From assembly GCF_000699445.3 (NCBI RefSeq), contig NC_067198.1, positions 28,623,536 through 28,687,535 of the forward strand: a stretch of 64,000 bases of DNA. Direction: 5' to 3'. Source of the stretch: Schistosoma haematobium. Its lineage: Eukaryota; Platyhelminthes; Trematoda; Strigeidida; Schistosomatidae. Shown here piece after piece: positions 47,701 to 58,600 of this stretch. The position numbers and the translations under genes were made by a program. Each line of letters starts with the position of its first letter. Position 1 is the stretch's first letter. The notes beneath the pieces were generated by a model. The model saw only the letters and a list, made by a program, of their open reading frames with translations. It ran no database searches and was not told the DNA's origin.

Positions 47701-49481
47701 CATCTCCATCTCTCGTAGAATATCTAAAACTTGAGGAGTATAGCATTCAACTAGCTAGCCAACTTTCAGATACGGAAGAATCTAATTCTCATTTATCTAA
47801 ATGGGCTAATTCACTTTCATGCAGTCTTCAAAATCTACAGGAAGAATATACTTCCAAATTATCTGAAATGACATTATCTATGGATGATTCTCGGGAATCT
47901 TTCATACGTGCTCAATCGGAGTTGAATCATTTAAAAAATACTCATAATTCGCTGGAACAAAACTTACGTTTGAAGCTAACTGATAAAGAAGAAGTCATTC
48001 ATGAATTAAATTCAGAAATTAATCGTCTGAAACAATTACACTCTGAAAATGATGATAAATGGAAGAAAAGTCTTTTAGATCTAGAAGAAAGTAACCGTAA
48101 GTCAATAGAAGAATTGAAAGAGGAACAAGAACAGTTATATTCTCAAGCTAATTTATATTATAATCGCATGAAGACGATGCAATCAGAGGTCGACAAAATT
48201 TTAGAATCTAGAAAAGCATCTGAGGAAAAGTTACTGATTAAAGAAGCAGAATTTCAAAGTTTGCTTGCTACTTTTAATACGCTTAAAGGTCTTGAGGTGA
48301 TTTTTGAACAGGAATCTTCCTCAAAACAGGAAACAAATGATATGGAAGAACGTGAAGTAACCACTACTGACAACCTATCTAATGTTAGTCGCACGTTAGA
48401 GGATGACGTGGAGATTAGCGATAAGTCAAGCATTATTTCCGAAAGTGCTTTGTGTGATTTAATTGAAGTCGATGAAAAGACTACAGAAAAATCTAGATTA
48501 CAGAAGAATTTATCATTGCTCTTAGATGTTGGTCGTTTGCATGCTCAAATCAGACTTAAAGATGAACAAATTAAAGCTGAAGAGTCTAAAGCAAAAAATG
48601 AACATGATCTTCGAGTTGAAGTTGAATCCAAAATGGAAGAGATAGAAAGAGAGAATTCAACTCTTAAAGCTAATTTAATTCATATTGAACAAGAAAGAAA
48701 TGCTTATCAAACAAAGCTTGATATTTTATCCTGTTATTTTAAAGAACGTGAACTTGAACTGCAAAGGGATTTAGGTAAGCATGTCGTAGTTGGTTCAGAA
48801 TCTTCCGAAGCCCTTATGCACAGTCGAAAGCGTAATCAAGAGCTTGAGGGGGAAGTTAAAGTATTACGAGATCAAATGGCAGCTTTACGTCGAGAGCTAG
48901 TGGAAACTGAAAGAACTAGTAGGCGTCAAATATCGGAGTTAGATAAGCGTTCTCATGAAAATTGGTTAGCAGCTCGTGCGTCTGACCACCAAATTCAAGA
49001 TCTACGTGAAGAAAACTTCAGTTTGCGACAAAAACTCATTGAATCAGAGAACAATGCATTACGATCGTCAATGCGCACCATCCCGGAAAAAATAAATAGT
49101 TCATCTCGTGAGAAAATTATGAACATTTTCACAAGACCTATTTTACCACTAGAATTCATGAAAAATCCAAGTTTAAGAGATGTACGCTCTCAATCAAGAA
49201 ATTCTCTAACAAATTTAACATCGAAACGGCCAGTAGCAGAAGCTAATCCATTCCCATTCATCCCAACAGCACCCCGAGGAACAATGCCTTTTTCAGGTGG
49301 ACTTCAAAGAGATGTCATACCAACACCAACAAGGCCTCTTTTGCCAGGATTTCCTCCAGTGCAAATGAGTTTCCCGTCAGCATTTTTAGCTCCCCCATTC
49401 GCGCCCGTCATGAAAGCGATGACTGACCAAAATAATAAACAAAATAGTTCCCCTTCTTCTGTAAGCAGTTCACTAAAGTGA
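44706..49481 (+). CDS. MIA3: TANGO1/MIA3-type ER exit site cargo receptor
   Basis: Transmembrane organiser of ER exit sites that loads bulky cargo such as procollagen into COPII carriers. The 1591-aa protein starts at the second Met (44706), where the signal peptide MKIYLAFLLIGFGALLC begins; the upstream Met at 44661 lies in an acceptor tract. Order: MIA-type SH3-like domain (about 31-100, LLCSDINCLK to DPSFVQI); acidic lumenal linker; ten 57-residue repeats (about 247-815); a semi-hydrophobic stretch (about 890-930); a transmembrane helix (about 955-980, NFIIAWMIFIFHLIFMW); two long coiled coils (about 1000-1190 and 1270-1450); a proline-rich tail (about 1505-1575, RPLLPGFPPVQMSFP), the region that contacts Sec23 and Sec16 in relatives. 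Odd points: a single coding exon and a repeat-filled lumenal domain. An ATTAAA at 49847 may be its polyadenylation signal. Family assignment rests on domain order more than on sequence identity. Confidence 0.85.
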   Translation: MKIYLAFLLIGFGALLCHNEAIIKQHLPTELLCSDINCLKTITTGSLIKDVNVPNKKTLKVNTLVDIIGLSADATNSMMKIKFGEEHLYIDPSFVQIKDSVSSRKFLKVKNFDINLNPSTLLDERTLNLVSPYQLPSDEDLNYKSTEKISEKDHPYNKQALFRNQRQSNAYDTRERTNEIDEMDVVSSRSYDQVSKQETTYKIDSDEVEQDDKIEEDNDDNEFDYNNSSEIKHGDTDTTDYPSESPGEPASVNQKPSSVQSHHVEMKVSGTEHVETHVPVRPPTVSPDTDKESKEDVSSRSEQGEPVSVNQQPSSVQSHHVEMKVSGTEHVETHVPVRPPTVSPDTDKESKEDVSSRSEQGEPVFVNQQPSSVQSHHVEMKVSGTEHVETHVPVRPPTVSPDTDKESKEDVSSRSEQGEPVSVNQQPSSVQSHHVEMKVSGTEHVETHVPVRPPTVSPDTDKESKEDVSSRSEQGEPVSVNQQPSSVQSHHVEMKVSGTEHVETHVPVRPPTVSPDTDKESKEDVSSRSEQGEPVSVNQQPSSVQSHHVEMKVSGTEHVETHVPVRPPTVSPDTDKESKEDVSSRSEQGEPVFVNQQPSSVQSHHVEMKVSGTEHVETHVPVRPPTVSPDTDKESKEDVSSRSEQGEPVFVNQQPSSVQSHHVEMKVSGTEHVETHVPVRPPTVSPDTDKESKEDVSSRSEQGEPVSVNQQPSSVQSHHVEMKVSGTEHVETHVPVRPPTVSPDTDKESKEDVSSRSEQGEPVSVNQQPSSVQSHHVEMKVSGTEHVETHVPVRPPTVSPDTDKESNVDVSQVSYSTSSSDILDNDSHIESNMSNSHFSLHDRKQGVITSDLIGVQDIGIIYSSDVNSSILSSVSRKVSEDQIIFNHHSVPVHLGLIQCIYWAANASFDKTYSKTVRSPFSRFLVNGFRYFFAAANVSLQYLPGNIISNLDNFLLETFSLSVNFIIAWMIFIFHLIFMWNLSKGVHSLLSKYIFSEKCTSPSLVEYLKLEEYSIQLASQLSDTEESNSHLSKWANSLSCSLQNLQEEYTSKLSEMTLSMDDSRESFIRAQSELNHLKNTHNSLEQNLRLKLTDKEEVIHELNSEINRLKQLHSENDDKWKKSLLDLEESNRKSIEELKEEQEQLYSQANLYYNRMKTMQSEVDKILESRKASEEKLLIKEAEFQSLLATFNTLKGLEVIFEQESSSKQETNDMEEREVTTTDNLSNVSRTLEDDVEISDKSSIISESALCDLIEVDEKTTEKSRLQKNLSLLLDVGRLHAQIRLKDEQIKAEESKAKNEHDLRVEVESKMEEIERENSTLKANLIHIEQERNAYQTKLDILSCYFKERELELQRDLGKHVVVGSESSEALMHSRKRNQELEGEVKVLRDQMAALRRELVETERTSRRQISELDKRSHENWLAARASDHQIQDLREENFSLRQKLIESENNALRSSMRTIPEKINSSSREKIMNIFTRPILPLEFMKNPSLRDVRSQSRNSLTNLTSKRPVAEANPFPFIPTAPRGTMPFSGGLQRDVIPTPTRPLLPGFPPVQMSFPSAFLAPPFAPVMKAMTDQNNKQNSSPSSVSSSLK
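45444..47153 (+). repeat. Ten 171-bp tandem repeats inside the TANGO1 homologue
   Basis: Units start at 45444, 45615, 45786, 45957, 46128, 46299, 46470, 46641, 46812 and 46983, exactly 171 bp apart, each coding 57 residues (GEPVSVNQQPSSVQSHHVEM, KVSGTEHVETHVPVRPPTVS, PDTDKESKEDVSSRSEQ). They are almost identical in DNA. Unit 1 (EPASVNQK) and the end of unit 10 (after DTDKES) diverge, as expected for array edges. Within the array only a few sites vary: Ser or Phe at the fifth residue (Phe in units 3, 7 and 8), GTA or GTG before CCGGTACG (GTG in units 4, 5 and 8), and one GAC for GAT in unit 3. No Cys and no N-glycosylation site occurs in the unit. Confidence 0.97.
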
Positions 49482-51330
49482 TTTTAGATCTATAACGCTT
49501 TGTTTAGTATGTGGTTTTTCTTGCATTTTAATCTTCCGTTCTCTACGTTCCGATTGTTTCGTTGTGGTATTATTATTTAGGTTATTTTGAATCAGGCTGT
49601 AAAGTGATAATATTTTTACATTTGGTCTTTTGATAATAAGTATGTCCAGATATTATATTTCAGATTACATATATCAAGAATAATATTTTAAACATTAGTT
49701 GGTTATTGCATAAAAAATCTTTTATTCTGTGTTCGTACTTACGAAAATGTTTCTGTTTGTTATTTATTGCTCCGATATTACTTTATGTGTTCATAATGAA
49801 CCATTTTTTGTTTTTGGTGAATAATGGTTCTTGAGTCATTCGCTTTATTAAAGAAAATGTTCTAAATTAGTGAAAAGTATGTATTTTTGTCATTTCATTA
49901 TCTATTGTCTACCAACTGTCCTAAAGTAATATTACTGAATTGTTTGAGTTCATTGAAGATAATTATTTGGTTTATATCTCAGTCATTAGTTTTAAATGTA
50001 ATCGGGAATTTCCAAAGATCGCTAATTACAGCGCTTAGCGATATTAGTTCACAATCTGGAAAAAATACCAGCCTTTTTTTCGAAATTTGACATTCTTGTC
50101 AAATACTAAGGAAATGAAAACTTTAATTATGTGTTGCTCATGGAAAGTTGTCTTTAATACTCCGACCTGATACTCATTTAAACAATTAGTCGTGATAGCA
50201 TGAACATGGCATTGACTCTATCTCTAATGTAGGAATTAAGGTAGTAAGTTTTCAAACCTTTCGTCTTACAGCTCCCGTTAATCTTATCAAATTCTTAAAA
50301 TGGTAGGCAGATGTGTCACTCGTTTAATTGTCATTGTACTTATAGTTGTTTCGACTAGCGATGAGAAATTTTACTGTCAATTTTATCTTAGCTGGCTTTA
50401 CTTGTATTTTTTAGCTCATAAGAATTTAGCTCGATGCTTAGTGTACGGAGTTGAACGCTTGATTGCTAAGCCACACAGAAGTTTACTCGTTCCTTGAATA
50501 ACTTTGTTTTCATTTCGTCTTATCCCTTTCTAATATGTACAACTCGTGGACAATAGTCATTTCTTAAGTTTGCAAAAATCTGTAACCTCATGTTTTCGGA
50601 AGGAATCTAATCTTTGATTTAAAGTCCTTGCCATAAAGTGTGATTGTGCTACAATTTAGCAAATATTTTGATGTATTTCAGACGATGTAAGAATAACGTC
50701 ATTGTTTTGTTTTTTTTTAGTTAAGTCTTCATGAAGGATTGCTTTATGTATTCAATTTATCCAACATCAAGTTGCACCTTTTACTTTGTCCTGAAATTAG
50801 ATGATGAAAACTAATAATTATACTCTGCTTTATTTAGATTGCATGATGCGATTCACTACCGAAAGTGAATTTAAATTCTGCAAATAAGGCATTAACCTGA
50901 TTAACTGTGGTTTGCACTAGTCTTTTAGTGATAATTTTTGTAAAGCATCGAGAGAAAGGCAAACATTATTGAGAGGGATCATATAAATGCAGAACAAACT
51001 GATGAATCCGTTCTTAAGTATTTTTGTGATTGTACAGAGATACTGATTAGTAGTAGGACAGTGGTGGTTGGTAACTTTTACTTAGCTATATAGCCTCACT
51101 GTTTGTTCCAAAATATCTTTTCATCTCTATCCATCGTCTATGTACTTTATCAAACAAAGTTATGTGTCAGAAATCCCTAAGAAAACTGGACTTACAATCA
51201 GATGATAATTTATACTTCCTTGTAATGCTCATTGATTATATATATAAGATATTCATAGGTTAACTAGCACTCAACCACAGGTATCTTTTAACTGTTGCTC
51301 GTGTGTTTTTGGGCCATCAAGCGAGCCATG
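49482..51330. other. TANGO1 homologue 3' UTR and intergenic
   Basis: Non-coding AT-rich sequence with an ATTAAA variant polyadenylation signal at 49847-49852 and no further recognisable gene. Confidence 0.45.
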
Positions 51331-51520
51331 CCGAATTCAAGCATAGGGTACAAGGTAAAGATGTCAAATAGGTTGACGAAGTAGTGGTACGTACCCCCAA
51401 TCACCACCTACCTCAGTTCACGATGTTTACTGGGAAAGTAGTCTGGGAGAAATCTGCCGACAGCCAAATCAGGAAGTGGCACCAATCTGTGAAGTTACTG
51501 TCAGTCTAACTGAGCAATTA
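51330..51520 (+). mobile_element. RTE fragment, RT C-terminal tail
   Basis: Reads NHHLPQFTMFTGKVVWEK and then RKWHQSVKLLSV before a stop. This is parallel to NHCLPQRAIFSGVRVGWK and MWHQSMKSLTV of the copy at 11.67-11.87 kb. Short, degraded and without a recognisable end. Confidence 0.5.
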
Positions 51521-53598
51521 TGGTATTCATTACAGTCGTGTTGAATTTGCATAAGTGGATACGCATTCCAGAATACATGACCTGATAACATGTAACTCAA
51601 ATGCACTAATTCTATTTCATTGGTTAATTTGTGCTATTAATATATATATCCTATTGCATACTTTGGTTGTTCGTCTATCTATCTGTTAATCATATTCCAT
51701 GATAATGCTGACCTGTAAATATTTGACACACATTGACTAAAGTATACTGGACATTTTGGACTCATTTAAGTACTATACAGATTAGACCTGTTTAATCCAA
51801 TCCCCGATATATTTGATCATGATACAATTAATGCCGATTCTACTTTCATTGTTGTTATAAATTCAATTACCTTACCGTTATAACTTGTCGTTTGAATGCT
51901 TATTGTTGTGGCTCTTTTAATGCTACTTTTTGTATCTGGTCGTCGCTGATTGTTATATCCGAAACGCTTATCACTTATACTCGGAACGAGGGACCTCTGC
52001 AATTCCCACGACGCGAAAGTAAGAACACAAAGACTAGTATAAGTGATGATTTATTAAACCCAAAATATGACGACGACGACAACTCTAGTAGAAAATACAC
52101 CCATCTATATATTGATTGTACACCCATTTTGATTAATAATTAAGATGAAATCACATATATTAAAATAACTTAGAGTTATAACAAATCACATACTGAGCAT
52201 AGTGCATGTCAATGGAATACAAGAATATCGTATATTATACAGAATAAAATATCATACGAGAAAAGGAAACAAATACTACATTGAGTAATCATTACATTGA
52301 ACCAAAACGGAAGTAATGTTGAACAAAACTCATAATGTGTAAATCAATTGAAAACTGACTTTTCTTTCCATCATATCACCTACAAGGATGTCTAGTATTG
52401 GTGTTAATCCAGCACTATTATTTCAGGCCAGTTGTTTCCATTCAGTCCTATTACACTTCATTGTTTGTTATTACTGTGCATTTTAGTTAATTCAGTAACT
52501 TGCTGGATTTATTCGACTTTGACCATCGAGTTAAATATAAAGACCATAAGAGACATGTGGTTAGGTGTAGACTATGTATTGATTGTTTGCGTGACTATAA
52601 TAATCAGTGATTGTAGACGACTGATGTGGCTCAAAATCATATTGTATTGTAGTGACTACATAAAGCTTGCGTAAATGTATCCGAACTTTTGGGTAGATAT
52701 TAAAAATTCAGACACCAAGTATTTACTATTTTACCTCTTGTTTGTGTCCTTGTCAAATATATTTATGCACACTTGACTTGAGCATATGTCTGTACAGTTA
52801 TCAGTAATTCATCGTCTTACTGATTCATAGTCTTTTTAGGTTTATATAAACGCTTATAAAAAGTTATATTTTTGATAGAGAGGTAGCGTCTCTCCGCTTC
52901 GTATCTGTTCACTTTACACTCATAGTTTGTTTGCTCAATAATAAATAATTGAAATATATTCTTCCCAAATACATTCCTGATTAACATGTTTTATTTCGTT
53001 AACAATTGTGTTATTTAGTTATGTTGTGTGAAGGAAGTTAGTTAATGAATTATATTTCATCATCGTCATCAACTGTGTAGCGAATTCAATCAACCAAACT
53101 CCAAATTATTGTATTTATTACCAGAATTTAATTATGTAATTCTTTATTAATACGTTCCATTCGCTAGTCTGTCACGAGAGATTGAGGTGAATAATAAAAG
53201 ATTCAAGAATTTGGATAAGATATTTGGAGAGTACGTATTTGAAGTCATTTTAATTTGCTTACATCAGATGAGTTTTGAGTGGGCTCCAAAGAATCCTTCA
53301 ATAATTATATTCTGTGAGGCACCTACGAAGTACGGTTGTTAAACGAGCCATTTCTAACTTAGTATTTAATTTGAAATTAACTAAATGACAGTTTATCTAG
53401 AGAATTCGATTTCTGAATCCTTGAAGCTACTCATTTTTGTGTAATACCCCCGTAAGAGTATTCAAAGAGCAATATTCTAGTTGTTCTTAAGCTGTCATTA
53501 ATTTTATCTCAGGAATTAATTGCATATGTGTATGGTGTTCTCGTGTGTTACGTTAGATCTGTTAGTGACTGATATCAGTAATTTTTTTATTTAGTGGT
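51521..53598. other. No gene recognised
   Basis: Two open frames (51892-52143, 83 codons, and 52432-52674, 80 codons following a TTTCAG) lack similarity, partner exons or coding-like composition. Otherwise AT-rich intergenic sequence. Confidence 0.4.
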
Positions 53599-54760
53599 GT
53601 TGAGGCGGAAACTACGCCTGAAGTCCCTCCAGGGGCTACTGCCGGTCATTGTGGAACAATCAATTGAATGGAATTCATCACTCTACATCAACTTCATTGA
53701 CTACGAAAAGGCATTTGATAGCGTGGACAGAACAACACTATGGAAACTTCTTCGACACTACGGCGTGCCTCAGAAGATAGTCAATATCATACAGAACTCA
53801 TATGATGGATTACACTGCAAAATCGTGCATGGAGGACAGTTGACAAAGTCGTTCGAAGTGAAGACCGGTGTTAGGCAAGGTTGCTTACTCTCACCCTTTC
53901 TCTTTATCCTGGTGATCGACTGGATCATGAAGACGTCAACATATGAAGGGAAGCACGGGATACAATGGACATCTAGGATGCAGTTGGACGATCTAGACTT
54001 CGCAGATGATCTGGCCCTTCTTTCACAAATGCAGGAGAAGACGACCAGTGTAGCAGCAGCCTCAGCAGCAATAGGTCTCAATATACACAAAGGGAAAAGC
54101 AAGGTTCTCCGATACAATATAGCATGCACCAATACAGTCACAATTGAGGGAGAAGATTTGGAAGATGTAAAAACCTTTACATATCTGGGCAGCACATTGA
54201 TGAACACGATGGATCTGATGCAGATGTGAAGGCGCGGATCGGAAAAGCAAGAGCAGAATATTTACAACTGAAGAACATCTGGAACTCAAAACAACTGTCA
54301 ACCAACACCAAGGTCAGGATTTTCAATACAAATGTCAAGACAGTTCTACTGTATGGGGCAGAAACCTGGAAAACTACGAAAGCCATCATTCAAAAAATAC
54401 AGGTGTTTATTAACAGTTGTCTACGCAATATACTTCAGATCCGTTGGCCGGACACTATTAGCAACGACGTACTGTGGGAGAGAACAAACCAGATCCCAGC
54501 GGAGGAAGAAATCAGGAAGAAGCGCTGGAAGTGGATAGGACACACATTGAGGAAAGCACCCAACTGCGTCACAAGACAAGCCCTCACATGGAATCCACAA
54601 GGCCAAAGGAAAAGAGGGAGATGAGAGAACACATTACGCCGGGAAATGGAGATAGACATGAGAAAAATGAACAAGAATCGGATGGAACTAGAAAAGAAGG
54701 CTTAGGACAGAGTGGGTTGGAGTATGCTGATCGGCGGCCTATGCTCCATTGGGAGTAACA
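53594..54760 (+). pseudogene. RTE reverse transcriptase, C-terminal half, broken
   Basis: From about 53648 the frame reads VEQSIEWNSSLYINFIDYEK, AFDSVDR (motif A), [10 protein letters not shown] (motif B), [10 protein letters not shown] (motif C) and TFTYLGS, very close to the copy at 30.6-31.2 kb. One base is missing near 54195-54215, after which [20 protein letters not shown] to [10 protein letters not shown] continue in another frame (54226-54624). A TGA replaces the codon after KRGR, and further stops follow. Cannot make an active enzyme without the missing parts. Confidence 0.8.
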
Positions 54761-54771
54761 GGCGTAAGTAA
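53606..54771 (+). mobile_element. Internally deleted RTE element (leader fused to RT)
   Basis: Same family as the element at 28.56-31.77 kb. It begins with the leader (CGGAAACTACGCCTGAAG to GGGGCTACTGCCGGTC, ending at 53647) and passes without spacer into the middle of the reverse transcriptase (ATTGTGGAACAATCAATTG). The endonuclease and the RT N-terminus, about 2 kb, are missing. The 3' end is complete, with GGAGTAACAGGCGTAAGTA. A 7-bp repeat GTTGAGG flanks it (53599-53605 and 54772-54778) and may be the target duplication. Confidence 0.75.
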
Positions 54772-54778
54772 GTTGAGG

Positions 54779-55860
54779 AGGAGCTATTTTTTCAAGGAGA
54801 GAAAGCATTGGTTGTTCATTAACCTTAGGTCATTCTAAAATCAAATTTCTTTAGTTTACTTATTGTCAGTCTCGCAACTGACTTGTTTAAATGCGAAATT
54901 ATAACGAATTTCCCATTGTTTTTTTAAAGTAATTTGATATTAGGTGTATTTTAATTTATGTTAATTAGTTTTTGATGTGATATATAATTATTTTAGTAGT
55001 CTTTGATTAACCTCATAAAAGATCGAATTCTTTTCTACACTGTCAAATAGAAATGAACAAAGATGAATCTTATTCCACCGTATATCACTTCCAGCTTTTA
55101 CACTTCTAAACACGTCACAAAAGCAAGGAAATCAATAAGAAGTAAATATTTTATGAGCAGATATTAGGTTGGAAATGAAAAAATAAAATATTGTTGAAAA
55201 CAGTTCGTAAATTAAGTAGTGCTAACAATACAAAATAATTACTTGATAAGCTATTATACACAAAACGACAAATTCTATCGAAAGTTGGAGCTATGATATT
55301 CTTAAGTGCAAAATAACATTGTTTATTGGGTAGACTAAGAAATCAATATATCTAGTAGGACTAACTAATAACATATGTATTAAAAGCAGTATTATGAACT
55401 TAAATTTTGACTAATCAATATGGCGGGTCTACCCACGCAAGAGTATTGTAACGGAATCGAAATCTCATGCCAGCACTTCTATTTACTATTGTCGAATTAT
55501 CTTCATCTCAAGCCTGTGGTACTCCTGACTTTTGCTAGTATGGGGCCCTTCATTTAGATGTCAATTAGACTGGGAACCTCTCGATGTTTGTTGACGGGCT
55601 CTCCACTTTAGTGGCCAGGGATCTGGCTCCAATTTGACCGTATGAATGATTGTTATTGAAATATATATGTCGCCTACCCTCGTATATAATAATCGACTTA
55701 AATCGCGTTAGTCAATAACAAAATTAAATATTTCAAATAACGAGAACGGACTTTTGAATACATATGTTTTGTACATGAAGCGAATGGAACAGAGTGAAGC
55801 GACGCGCAGTGGAGTTGTCGGGTAAGCCAACCTCATTTAGTCAAGCGTTAATCAATACTT
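54779..55860. other. No gene recognised
   Basis: AT-rich intergenic sequence. A slightly GC-richer part at about 55.42-55.66 kb may be an old repeat but matches nothing else I noticed in the window. Confidence 0.35.
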
Positions 55861-55864
55861 ATGG

Positions 55865-56060
55865 GTACACAAAAATAAGTTACAGACATGTGGTGAATGG
55901 AATAACAAATGTACACACATATATACGCTCATATAAAAACAGTGAAGATTGATAAGCGAATAATTAACAAGGTCAAAATATGACTCAAGTAGAATGAATA
56001 TATTGGCCTGTCTGAAAGCTAGAATAAGGTATATGGGCTTAACATAATAACCGACATACA
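55865..56060 (-). repeat. Uninterrupted copy of the repeat that hosts MULE copy 1
   Basis: On the - strand it contains AAGCCCATATACCTTATTCT, TTCATTCTACTTGAGTCATA, ACCTTGTTAATTATTCGCTT and TTTTTATATGAGCGTATA. The same succession occurs on the + strand at 56997-57083 and resumes at 60686-60790, interrupted by the MULE element. This copy therefore shows the unoccupied site. The repeat itself is unidentified. Confidence 0.7.
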
Positions 56061-56974
56061 CTAGTTACTTTCATTATCAAATGTAGACAGATTCTATGTG
56101 CTCACTGACACGTTGACTCACACTTTTCTATTCTTTTCATTTCTAGATTTTCACAAACACACCCCCAGTAGTCAAATTACCTTCAGGCTAAACGGGAACC
56201 GCTACAAATATGTATTAATGTTTAAACAATATATTATCAAGAAATTATATGTGAAAATTATATTTGAAATATTCTCAGCGATTGACTTCTCTATACTCGG
56301 CGCTCAATTACTGTCAAACTATTCGTTCTAATCTTGACGAATATTCGTATATATTATCAAGAAATTTAAAGGAAAAATTTAGAAATAAATAATTCTGTTA
56401 ATATACTTTATTGACGCTAATCTATCTTGGTCTAACCTATTCAAGGTCTTAAACTATAGATATTTTTCATACCTTGATAATGCTCTACATTAATCGGACA
56501 ATAACTTGAACTGTTGCTGTATTGTAGACAACGCTTCTTATATCTAATCTGTAGTGTGAAATAAAAATTCAGACATACTACGGATGATATATTATAGCTA
56601 ACCAAGTATATAGACCTGATTACTTCATCCTTTTTAGTAATCACATTGAAAATGAAAATAAACGACTTACTAAATTTCCGTTATTTGTTTCAAAATATGT
56701 GAAATCGACGAAGAATAACTAAAGTTAATAATTTAGTCATGTAAATTATACAAATGTAAATTTATTCTTGACAATATTGTGTGGATAAAATCATGTACAT
56801 GAATGTAATTGTGGCTACAACAATTATCAATGCTTCTAAATTAATAAACCTAGTGAATTTTAAGAGACCTAAAGAGATGTTTTAATGATTATCTGTGATT
56901 GAAATTTACTTACCTAGGAGATTATACGTGTTTCATAAGGAAAGTTACATCTACTAATTAGGTGTTTCAGAATA

Positions 56975-57083
56975 AATGTTGTAGAGTCTGGGGTTATATC
57001 AAGCCCATATGGGTTATTCTAGCTTCCGAACAGACCAGTTTATTCATTCTGCTTGAGTCACATTTTAACCTTACAATTATTCG
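56975..57083 (+). repeat. Left half of the repeat split by MULE copy 1
   Basis: Related to 55980-56060 on the - strand (AAGCCCATATGGGTTATTCT, ATTCATTCTGCTTGAGTCAC) and ends with the target sequence CAATTATTCG at 57074-57083. Confidence 0.65.
57074..57083. repeat. Left target-site duplication of MULE copy 1
   Basis: CAATTATTCG, repeated exactly at 60686-60695. Nine to ten bases is the usual duplication for Mutator-like transposons. The unoccupied copy has AATTATTCG once. Confidence 0.75.
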
Positions 57084-57273
57084 AATAATATTGTCCGACC
57101 GGCCATTTTTTTTTAAAAAAAATTTTCCACCCCCAAATTACAATATTTTTCATCCCGTGTTTCGTCCAATGAAATGGCTAGTTTCAAAAATTAGATTTAA
57201 TTGGTTAGTTATGTCTTGAAAATTGTTATAAATTATCAGTACTTGTCGACGAAGCACAATTTCAATCGTCATT

Positions 57274-58600
57274 ATGGAGCAGGGTAACGTGCTGAGTACA
57301 AGCGCTGGTGTTTCTCACGTAACGGAAATGGAGGAAGTCTTTTTGACTACCTTGTTTCTGGTTGCGTTTCCATCGGTTGAAGCGTTAAAGACCACTATCA
57401 CAAATTTTGAAAGATCGACTTACAGTCATTATGTGAGAGAGTCGCATATTGGCAGAGATCAAAAATCGTACATTAAATTTGTGTGTTGGCGAAATGGGCG
57501 TATAAGATCTCGCGGTTCGTCACAACGTATTGGACGGAGGAGGTAATTTGGTAAACTGTTTTATAATTTTTTTAACGAAGGGCTTCTATGAACACCCAAT
57601 GTCCGGCCTTTATGTTTTGTAAGATTATAGACGGCTATTGGACTGTTGTACGTGGATATGTACATCACAATCACGAGTGCAATTCCCTGAGGTACCAAGG
57701 TAATTCATGGGTGCGCAGGTTAACGGATGGGGAGTTTGAAACTGTGAGACCGCTGCTGATTTCCGGTACCGCTGCATTCCACATAAAGAATTTTGCTTAC
57801 CAATCTTATGGGAAATGTCTGACCGACCAAGATGTCTGTAATATGCGGTACAAAGTGTTCTCACACGCGAACCTTCCTGGTACGGAATTTGCCAATTCAT
57901 AATGTACACTATAGGTGATTACGGGAAATTGAAAGCTCACATAACATCCTTGGGTGGGCTTTGCGAATACGAATCGGACGATGAGAACTGTCTATCGTAT
58001 TTCTTCTTCATGACTGCTGAGCAAGTGAATTTGGCCGGTCACTTTTGTGACGTAATTGGTTTTGACGGGACGTACAAAACGAATAACGAGAACGTCCATT
58101 TATATCAAGTCGTTGCCCTGGATATGAATTTTAAGGCAATACCCATGTGCATTGCCTTTTTAAGTCGCGAAACATCAACATTCATTTCTGCATTCCTGCG
58201 TTTTTTCCAACGGTGTACCAACAGTCGACAGCTGGTAGGCATTGTGACCGATGATTCACCTGCAATTGCTGCTGCTATTACGCAGGTGTATCCGGATGCA
58301 CACCATATTCTGTGTCGCGTACACCTTGTTCGAAATGTGATAAAGAGGGTAAGTGTTTCGTTCATTAACATTAACCCAGTAACCGTTATTGTAGAGGGTG
58401 CGATCAGAAATTGTACAACTGTTCTTTCGCCTCATGCTCACTCGAACGGTTGAAAGGTAAATTAAAATCTACATAACATGATTTTGTTGTTTTAACAACG
58501 TACTTTCGTTAATCGAAATGTTGGACGGGACGTTTGGCAGATACGTCAGAGACCACCTTCTACCATGGAAACACAAATGGTCCACCGTTTTAGTAACACT
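57274..58600 (+). pseudogene. MULE transposase, N-terminal part, multi-exon
   Basis: A DDE-type transposase that would cut the element's ends. Exons: 57274-57542, 57581-57879, 57915-58348, 58395-58456, possibly 58541-58600, with introns of 38, 35 and 46 nt that restore one frame. Exons 1-2 hold a FAR1/WRKY-like zinc-binding N-terminus (SYIKFVCWRNGR, QCPAFMFCKI, GYWTVVRGYVHHNHE). Exon 3 is the MULE domain: DVIGFDGTYKTN (first catalytic Asp), LYQVVALDMNFKAIPMCIAF, GIVTDDSPAIAAAI (second Asp) and HHILCRVHLVRNV. Exon 4 continues RVRSEIVQLFFRLMLTRTVE. After LLPWKHKWSTVLV in the tentative fifth exon the reading ends and no SWIM finger is seen, so the protein is truncated and probably inactive. Confidence 0.75.
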
